A program made the position numbers and the translations under genes. The notes under the pieces were generated by a model. It was not told the DNA's origin. It did no database searches and was given only the letters and a program-made list of their open reading frames with translations. Shown here one piece after another: positions 54,348-62,000 of a stretch of 62,000 nucleotides of DNA. Each line of letters starts with the position of its first letter. Positions within the stretch are counted from its first letter, which is position 1. Source of the stretch: Owenia fusiformis (lineage: Eukaryota; Annelida; Polychaeta; Sabellida; Oweniidae); NCBI GenBank assembly GCA_903813345.2, contig CAIIXF020000007.1:32990538-33052537 (forward strand), read 5' to 3'.

Positions 54348-56158
54348 ATTAGACTCCAGATATCAATCTGGAGTCTATTGTTTTCGTCAGTATTCTTCTT
54401 TATTATTATTATTCTTTATTATTCTTTCCCAGTTTTCTCGTTAACTAGAAGATATTGAGTCAAGTCTTATATATGGTCCATTTAGGTCCTAGATCTAGTT
54501 TCTCGGAAATTGGGTCAAATTTTTATCTAGGTCAAAGGTCAAGAACTAGGTCAAATCCAGTACTTTGTCACTTTTTTCGATTTTCTCCGTCATCCTTCAA
54601 TATTTTGGATTCGGCTTTTTTTCATTGTGTTCCTCATAAAAAAGTAGAAAATCTAGGATCAATTTAGTTTTTTGGTATCTCAAACCGATTTCGAGATATC
54701 AGTGTCCGAAAACAAGGTCCAAAAAAAATTCTCCGAATCCAATGTCCAGGATATCAGTCTTATAGGAAATTTTCTCAGGATTCCGAATCTGAAAACCAAA
54801 TTTCGATCTGACTTCCGGTTCAGAAGTTATGGCGTTTTGAAAATTCAAAAATCGCTAAATTTGGTGCCCCATGTTAATTCAATGGGAAAAAATATTTTTT
54901 TGAAGTGTAAAATACGAGATATAGACTAAGCACAGCTAAACATAATGGAAGTCCATAAAAGAAAGGGACCTCAAAACCTTCTTTTCATAAAAATTTGGAC
55001 ACCAAAATGCCTAGGTCAAAATCTAGGTCAAATTCAAAGTTTTTCCTTATTTTTGCGATTCTGACACTACAGATTAATTATATTCTTTGAAATTTTGTAT
55101 ACATGTAGCCAAGAGTGTGCTAATAGTGTTAGCCTTTTGCCGTCAGAAAGTATTTGGACCCACTTTTGAGATATGGTGTCCGAAAAGTAGGTCAAAATAA
55201 AAAATTCTCCAAATTTAACTTTTGAGTTATGAATTAAGTATAGAATTTTCTCAGGAATCCGAATCTGCAAATCAAATTTCGATCCGACTTCCGGTTCAGA
55301 AGTTATGACATTTTGAAAGCTCAAAAATCGCTAAATTTGGTGCCCCATGTTATGTTTATGGGAAAAAAGATTTGTTTTAAGTGTCAAATATGAGATATAG
55401 ACTAAGTAAAGCTTAAAATAATGAAAGCCTATGAAAGAAGGGGACCTCGAAGGCTACCTAACTTCAAAATTTGGACACCAAAATCCCTAGGTCAAAATCT
55501 AGATCAAATTCATAGTTTGTCCTTATTTTTGCGATTCTGACACTATGTTTAAATGATTTGCTTCAAAATTTTGTATACAGGTAGGAAAGAGTGTGCTAAT
55601 AGTGTGAACCTTTGCAGTCAGAAAGTATTTCGACCCACTTTTGAGATATGGTGTCCGAAAAGTAGGTCAAAATAAAAAGTTCTCCAAATTTAACATATGA
55701 GTTATGAATTAAGAGTAGAATTTTCTCAGGAATCCGAGTCTGCAAACCAAATTTCGATCCGACTTCCGGTTCGAAAGTTATGGCATTTTGAAAGCTCAAT
55801 TTCGGAAAATCGATCTGATGGTATCCTGATAGAAAGTCAAGAGTAGATAAGTCGAAAACATTGAAAAATTTATCCATCCTTCCTATCTGATCTTATCCTA
55901 TCCTATCCTTCCTATCTATCCTTCCTTCGTATCTTTTCATTCCTATCCTCTCCTATCATATCCTTTCTTCTTATTCTGTTCTATCCTATCCTTCTTTCTT
56001 ATTCTATCCTATCGTTCCTTCCTATTCTATCCTATCCTACCTTCCTATTTTATTCATCCATCTTTTTCTGGATGACTCAGCTTATTCTGGATGACTCAGC
56101 TAAAAATGGTCTAAATCTGGAGTCTGAAATTGAACTTCGTTCAATTTCCAAAGTCTAG
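54348..56158 (+). mobile_element. Family E element, copy 2
   Basis: It begins about a dozen bases after copy 1 with the palindrome AGACTCCAGA, TATCAA, TCTGGAGTCT (54351-54376). Same internal order: AGGTCAAAGGTCAAGAAC, repeated CCGAATCTG and CTTCCGGTTC units, pyrimidine tract 55868-56065, hairpin GAAATTGAAC/GTTCAATTTC at about 56125-56147, CTAG at 56155-56158, T. Confidence 0.65.
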
Positions 56159-58048
56159 TTCTTCTTATTATTCTAAGCAAGTTTTCTCAATAACCGTAAG
56201 ATCTTCAGTGAAGTCAATCATTTGGTCAATTTAGGTCCAGTATCTAGTTCCTCGGAAATTTGGTCAAATTTTTATCTAGGACAGAGGTCAAGAACTAGGT
56301 CAAATCCAGTACTTTGTCACTTTTTTCGATTTTCTCGGTTGTCCTTCAATATTTTCTATGCTTTTTTTTTCATTGTGTTCCTTATAAAAAAGTAGAAAAC
56401 CTAGGGTCGATTTAGTTTTTTGATATCTCAAACCGATTTCGAGATATCAGTGTCCGAAAACGAGGTCCAAACGAAAGTTCTCCGAATCAAATGTCCAGGA
56501 TATTAGTCTTATAGGAAATTTTCTCAGGATTCCGAATCTGAAAACCAAATTTGAATCAGACTTCCGGTTCGGAAGCTATGGCGTTTTGAAAGCTCAAAAA
56601 TCGCTAAATTTGGTGCCCATGTTAAATCAATGGAAAAAAATATTTTTTTGAAGTGAAAAATACGAAATATAGACTGACTTCAGCTAAATATAATGAAAGC
56701 TTTTGAAAGAATGGGACCTCAAAAGCCATCTAGCTTCAAAATTTGGACACCAAAATGCCTAGTTCAAAATCTAGGTCAAATTCAAAGTTTTTCCTTATCT
56801 TTGCAATTCTGACACTACAGATTAATTATATTCTTCGAAATTTTGTATACATGTAGCCAAGAGTATGCTAATAGTGTGAGCCTTTTGCCGTCAGAAAGTA
56901 TTTTGCCCCACTTTTGAGATATGGTGTCCGAAAAGTAGGTCAAAATAAAAAATTCTCCAAATTTAACGTGTGAGTTATGAACTAAGTCTAGAATTTTCCC
57001 AGGAATCCGAATCTGCAAACCAAATTTCGATCCGACTTCCGGTTCGGAAGTAATGTCATTTTGAAAGCTCAAAAATCGCTAAATTTGGTGCCCCATGTTA
57101 TGTCAATGGGAAAAAAGATTTTTTTTGAAGTGTAAAATACGAGATATAGACTAAGTACAGCTTAAAATAATGAAAGCCTATGAAAGAAGGGAACCTCGAA
57201 GGCTACCTAACTTCAAAATTTGGACACCAAAATCCCTAGGTCAAAATCTAGGTCAAATTCATAGTTTATCCTTATTTTTGCGATTCTGACACTACACTTT
57301 AATTATATTCCTCAAAATTGTGTATACATGTAGCCAAGAGTGTGCTAATAGCGTTAGCCTTTTGCCGTCAGAAAGTATTTTGACCCACTTTTGAGATATG
57401 GTATCCGAAAAGTAGGTCAAAATAAAAAGTTCTCCAAATTTAACGTTTGAGTTATGAATTAAGAATAAAATTTTCTCAGAAATCCGAATCTGCAAACTAA
57501 ATTTCAATCCGACTTCGGCGGTTCCGAAGTTATGGCGTGTCCGAAAAGTGGGTCAAAATAAAAATTCGCCAAATTTAATGTTTGAGTTATGAATTAGAGG
57601 TAGAATTTTGTCAGGAATCCGAATCTGCAAATCAAATTTCGATCCGACTTCCGGTTCGGAAGTTATGGCATTTTGAAATTTCAAGGAAAATCGATCTGAT
57701 GGTATCCTGATAGAAAGTCAAGAATAGAGAAGAAAATATTGAAAATACATCCATCCTTCCTTTCTGATCCTATCCTATCCTTCCTATCTACCCTTGCTTC
57801 ATATCCTCTCCTTCCTATTCTATCCCTTCTTCCTATTCTATTCTATCCTTCTTTCCTTTTCTATCCTATCGTTCCTTCCTATTCTATCCTATCCTTCCTT
57901 TTTATCCATCCATCCATCCATCCATCCATCCTTCTTTTTCTTAATGACTTAGCTTATTTTGGATGACTTGGTTTATTCTGGATGACTCGGCTAAAAAAAG
58001 TCTAGATCTGGAGTCTGAAATTGAACTCGTTCAATTTCCAAAATCTAG
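56159..58048 (+). mobile_element. Family E element, copy 3, 5' palindrome absent
   Basis: It follows copy 2 directly and starts at the equivalent of CAAGTTTTCTCAATAACC, so the 5' palindrome is lacking. The body, pyrimidine tract (57745-57945), hairpin, and CTAG (58045-58048) followed by T match copies 1 and 2. Confidence 0.62.
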
Positions 58049-58826
58049 TTATTTAAGTTATCCCAATTTTCGACAAAATGTCCACTGAATTGTAAATTGG
58101 TATGTTTTACAATGTCATAGGCGAAGCCAGGAGAGGGTGCGATGGTGCGATGGTGCGATCGCGATAGAGGAAGAAAATAGCCTTAAAATATGCTTTTTAT
58201 TTGAAGCTTCTAGCTCAATTTTGAAGGATGTTACATACATTTTTGTAAATTCAAAACAAATCTTACACGTTTTCTCATAATCTAATTATGTTATATATTC
58301 GTATTTTTCGTTTTTTGGGTACCCGTTTTTTTGAACGGGTACCGGGTACCAAGTTTGAACCCAGCATGGAGGATTTACTACCCAGTACCCGGTTTTTTCT
58401 ACAAACCCTTTCTAGATATCAGCGTCCATTTATTGTAACTCGCGTTTGCTAACATTTGCTCAGTTCTGAGATGAAGGCCACACTGGTAGTAAAAAGGCCA
58501 ACGTTGGAACTATTTGTGACCTACATCCCTATTTTCGTAATTAAAATGAAAGTCGAACCCTTCCTCTTTATTTTGATACCAAACGACAGCATGCTAGGTA
58601 CTTAAAATTAGGTAAACTTTACACCTCAAAAGTGCAAAAACTTAGCTTCTTATATAAGATAAGATAATCACAATATAGGGGATTGCAACAATTTCGGAAA
58701 TTCGCGGAGGTCAAAGCCACATTTGCGGGACTTCGCGGGACATTGCGGGACACGCGAATTAGCCTAATTTTGATCAAATTCGCGGGATAATCCCGCCATT
58801 CGCGGGACACTTGACAGCTCTGCCAT
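58049..58826. other. hAT right arm, then unassigned sequence and a CGCGGGA MITE end
   Basis: 58104-58409 is the right arm of the hAT-like element. 58418-58680 shows nothing recognisable. 58690-58815 is dense in CGCGGGA words and ends CACTTGACAGCTCTGCC, a hAT-like right terminus related to 51045-51400. Confidence 0.5.
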
Positions 58827-59400
58827 TTTTTTTGTAAAAGACCATTATCTTTGATAACTCATGGATTTTGTTCAAATTTTACATGATGATGCCAAGATAC
58901 ATAAGAACTCTACTCGAGAAGAGAGAAACTTTTCGGTGGCCATCTTGCATTCTGGTGGCCATTTTTTCATAAATCTTGTCATCGCGATTCCAGAAAAACT
59001 ACTTGATAGATTTCCTTCAAATTTTCACACATATTACAAGATAAGAAGTTCTAGAGCTGATTCACTTTTTGGTGGCCATCTTGCATTCTGGTGGCCATCT
59101 TGGAAGTTTTCATCAGATAAATCTTGTCATCACCATTTAAACTACTTAACGGATTTACTTTAAAATTTTCACACATGTTACATGGTTAGAAGTTCTAGAG
59201 CTTATTTTAAAACTTTTCGGCAGCCATCTTGCATTCTGGTGGCCATTTTGGAAGTTTTTTAGATAAATCTTGTCATCGCGATTCCAGGAAAACCACCTAA
59301 TGGATTTGCTTCAAATTTTTACACATAATACATTGTAGGAAGCTCTAGAACTGCTTAACCTTTTGGCAGCCATGCTTTCTTGGTCATCAAGCCCACACTG
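58827..59400 (+). mobile_element. Family A-related tandem fragment
   Basis: TTATCTTTGATAACTCATGG is followed by about three diverged units with AGAAGTTCTAGAGCT, GGTGGCCATCTTGCATTCTG, AAATCTTGTCATC and TTTCACACAT. The units resemble both family A (GATAACTCA, GATGATGCC) and family C (AAATCTTGTCATC). No terminal structures seen. Confidence 0.45.
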
Positions 59401-60837
59401 CTATGTTTTAGGTACGATATTATTCACCTGGTGCCTTGTTATTTCAACCATTGTCTTCCAGTGTAAATGACTTTCATGAATGTTGTAAATTAATTCATGA
59501 ATTTAAGGTCAGGGTGCACTTTGATGAAAGGAGCACATAGGGTATCGCAAACAATTTCAGACAATTCTAACTTGAATATTGAATATTTTCTGATCATGAA
59601 CATGGGTGTATCTTTTATACCCATCTGTCATCTTTAAAAAAATGGGATATAATGATGATTTAGTTAATCCGACCCAAGTGATATTAGAAGGATAATAAGC
59701 TAACAAAATAAGTATAATTCATTAAAATATTTAGTATATTATTAAAAAGATTAGTTGGGTTACATATGTCCTCGATAGATGCATAAACAAACATATTAAT
59801 TTTAATTTGGAGATATTCACTCTGGCTCAGAATTGTGTAAGTCGCCATATTGCCTTCTTTATTGTACTGCGAATGCTTGCATAATTAATGAGTGACGTCA
59901 CATCGACAAAGATTGGGGATCAAGTTTGACTATTTTTTTTGTTTATTGCCATAATTTAAGAAACGTACATAGTTCCTCAGAAAGAGGACAGTGGGATTAC
60001 AAACATAGGGTTTGCTTAAGGAGTCAGCATAAACACCCCGTAGAGAATAATAAAACGTCTATAATGTCTATAAGATCTTCATAGCATGTTTCAATCATCA
60101 ATGCAAAGTATTATGGGCATATGATTATTTATTAAACAGAGCTTTACAGTACCTCATTTTAGGGTTCCATGACACCGTTTCAGTTAAAATGTTATTTTTT
60201 ACAAGATTCACTCTCCGACATTCTCACCCATTCAAATACACTCAGAATTCACAATCACACAGACATCGTATATAAAATAAAGTAAAAACAACAAAACAAT
60301 ATTTTTAAAGCAGTGATTACATTTTATTCAATAATTCTGTTGCACCGTCCTATATTTTTTATTGTTAGTACATTCAATACTTTTGAGATATTGTTTTACA
60401 TAATTGGTGAAATATCCAAAGTATGGTACTTTTCCATCAATATATGCTTTGTAGATAGTATACTTCATAATTAAAATAAAAAGGTTTAGTCCATTAGGCA
60501 TATTACTATGCAAATTCTTACTACCAAGTAAAATATCAGTTTTGGTTAGTTCATTTATTTTTATCGATATAACTTTTACACACCATTCCTTAAAACGCTT
60601 CCAAATATCTTTAACTAGTTTACAATATTTTTACTTGGCACCTTTTGAGGTGGATCCCTGCTATGGCATTAATGGTTGAGAAATAGGGATCGAAACCAGC
60701 CATAGTTTTCTCCTGATGACCATTGTTAATTACGTATTGTGTTTTATGGATTATGGCGACGGCTTTTGTGAATGGATGTTGACCCTTTGAAACGCCTATG
60801 GACTTGGAGACTGGATTTTATCTATCCCACATCATTT
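59401..60837. other. Gene-free stretch
   Basis: Unassigned AT-rich sequence. The 61-codon minus frame near 60328-60513 has no known motif. Confidence 0.45.
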
Positions 60838-62000
60838 GAGACTGTAATTGTTGATAACTCTAATACAAGTTGACGGATTTGGTTCAAATTTTATATGCTG
60901 ATGCCTAGGGACAAAGGAGTTTCACACAAAAAGAGATTTTCAAGATGGCCACTTAATTTCAAAATATCGGCCATTTTTCGTAAAAATATGTAATCTGGTT
61001 CTGATTTGGTTCAAATTTATATGATGATGCTTAGGGACACAGTAGCTATGTTCGACAAAAATATTTCAAGATGGCCGCTATTTTTCGTAAAAAACGTAAT
61101 CTTTGATAACTCAAATACCAGTGAACAGATTTGGTTGAAATTTTATATGATTATGCCTAGGGACACAGTAGCTCTGTCACTGGTGATCCACTCGATTACG
61201 CTGGTTACCAAAACGAACCGTTTTGGTAACAAAATGTCGGAACGTCGAAGGCACGATTTTTCTTTTTTCCTTATTTCACGCGTTGTAGGCAGAATCCCCA
61301 CGACGTTTTTTCTCACAACGTGCATCAGTATCATATGTTTTAGAAAATGTACATGTTTGCGAAAAAATAGCTCAGAGGACAACAGAATCGTCGATTTACT
61401 TCCTCACTTAAGTTACATAAACGGTTTTTTCGAAAAACAGTTAAGATCTGCACTTTTAACCCAAACCGTTTATGTAACTTAAGCCGAGGAAGTAAATCGA
61501 CGATTCTGTTGTCTTCTGAACTATTTGTTCGCAAATATGTACACTTTCTTAAACATATGATACTGATACACGTTTGTGTTAAAAAATGTCGTGGGAATTC
61601 TGCCTACAACGTGTAAAATAAGGAAACGAGAAAATCGTACCTTCCGGATGTTCCGACATTTTGTTACCAAAACGAACCGTTTTGGTAACCAGCGTAATCG
61701 AGTGGATCACCAGTGTCTGTTCAAGAAATAATTTTCAAGATGGCGGCTGAATTTCAAGATGGCGGCCAATTTTCGTAAAAAACTTAATCTTTGATAACTC
61801 ATATACCAGTGAACGGATTTGGTTCAAATTTTATATGATGATGCCTAGGGACACAGTTGCTATGTTCGACAAAGAATTTTCAAGATGGCCGTTTTATTTC
61901 AAAATGATGGCAATTTTTCGTTAAAAAAACATAATCTTTGATAACTCAAATACCAGTGAACGGATTTGGTTCAAATTTTATATGATGATGGCTAGGGACA
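60838..62000 (+). mobile_element. Family A element interior, split by a palindromic insertion, running off the window
   Basis: GTTGATAACTC…ACGGATTTGGTTCAAATTTT, GATGCCTAGGGACA and paired AAGATGGC(C/G)GC units continue to the window end. The array is interrupted at 61178-61715. Neither terminus is inside the window. Confidence 0.65.
61173..61720. mobile_element. 538-bp palindromic element with 5-bp TSD
   Basis: The element spans 61178-61715 and begins CACTGGTGATCCACTCGATT, with the inverse at the right. The two arms are inverted copies over almost all of the length (about 61178-61440 and 61450-61715), including GGTTACCAAAACGAACCG, GTCGATTTACTTCCTC and CGGTTT(A/T)TGTAACTTAA-type text. TCTGT is present at 61173-61177 and 61716-61720. 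Intact family A units read GCTCTGTTCAAG across this site (e.g. 6570), so the empty site is known. No transposase. The CAC start and 5-bp TSD recall Transib-like elements, but that is only a suggestion. Confidence 0.85.

Larger units (their letters stand above)
51778..58417. mobile_element. hAT-like element with 8-bp TSD carrying three family E copies
   Basis: The element spans 51786-58409. Ends AGGGTTTGTAAAAAAACGGG and its inverse (…ACAAACCCT) are flanked by a perfect 8-bp duplication TTCTAGAT (51778-51785; 58410-58417). Inverted arms extend roughly 300-370 bp and include CGGGTACCGGGTA, ACGTTTTCT and GAAGCTTC(A/T)A words. A part of the left TIR is duplicated at about 52086-52120. Instead of a transposase, the interior is filled by three head-to-tail family E elements (52322-58048). 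The TSD proves one transposition unit; what mobilised it is unknown. Confidence 0.85.

Noticed and set aside
53111-57507. Several minus-strand frames sharing an FGLQIRIPEKIL…FILTYFSDTISQKW peptide
   Set aside because: The apparent protein family only mirrors the family E tandem DNA repeat; the frames have no common start and no known domain.

Overview
The window is AT-rich animal nuclear DNA packed with transposable elements. I found no convincing host protein-coding gene, tRNA or rRNA. The element types (a DIRS-type tyrosine-recombinase retrotransposon, non-LTR elements with a C-terminal Cys/His knuckle, long-TIR mariner-like elements, hAT MITEs, and many short elements with CCGT/CTGT microsatellites and ATGGCCGCC arrays) suggest a marine invertebrate, perhaps a mollusc or another lophotrochozoan. 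The taxon is an inference, not proved by the sequence.

Layout: 0-7 kb has palindromic modules and two copies of a rolling-circle-like short element ('family A', 4148-4953 and about 5990-6857). 7.1-11.0 kb is a large inverted-arm element containing a smaller foldback. 12.1-13.0 kb is another family A copy with a 23-N gap. 13.7-17.4 kb holds a hAT MITE (8-bp TSD), a long-TIR mariner-like element with a transposase C-terminal fragment, and a TTAA-flanked insertion. Both of the latter sit in a repeated host-side unit that also has unoccupied copies in the window. 18-20.3 kb is a 1-kb foldback in a tandem array, plus a small MITE. 21.8-24.3 kb is family A plus hAT-like ends. 25-34 kb is mostly unassigned, with small GC-rich MITEs and a decayed hAT transposase C-terminus. 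34.8-39.0 kb is a second large inverted-arm element with a 'family D' copy in its loop. 39-42 kb holds a TA-flanked long-TIR element, a 297-bp tandem duplication and a decayed non-LTR copy.

The best coding content is at 43.4-47.2 kb on the minus strand. It is a DIRS-type element with a CCHC gag, an RT/RNase H/methyltransferase-like polyprotein, and a tyrosine recombinase whose frame is broken just before its last catalytic boxes. It sits inside a 'family C' short element (42177-50053) that a non-LTR retrotransposon (48244-49877, TSD TAGTA) also entered, so the insertion order can be read.

51.8-58.4 kb is a hAT-like element with a perfect 8-bp TSD, whose interior is three head-to-tail copies of another short family ('family E'). 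60.8-62 kb is a family A array interrupted by a 538-bp palindromic element with a 5-bp TSD.

The strongest general signal is a shared architecture across at least four sequence-unrelated short families: a 5' palindrome near a TTAT-like start, a microsatellite or tandem interior, and a 3' hairpin followed by CTAG or CTTG and then T. This resembles non-autonomous Helitron/Helentron (rolling-circle) elements. Several of these and the large foldbacks also carry arrays of an AAGATGGCGGC-like word that matches the YY1 consensus.
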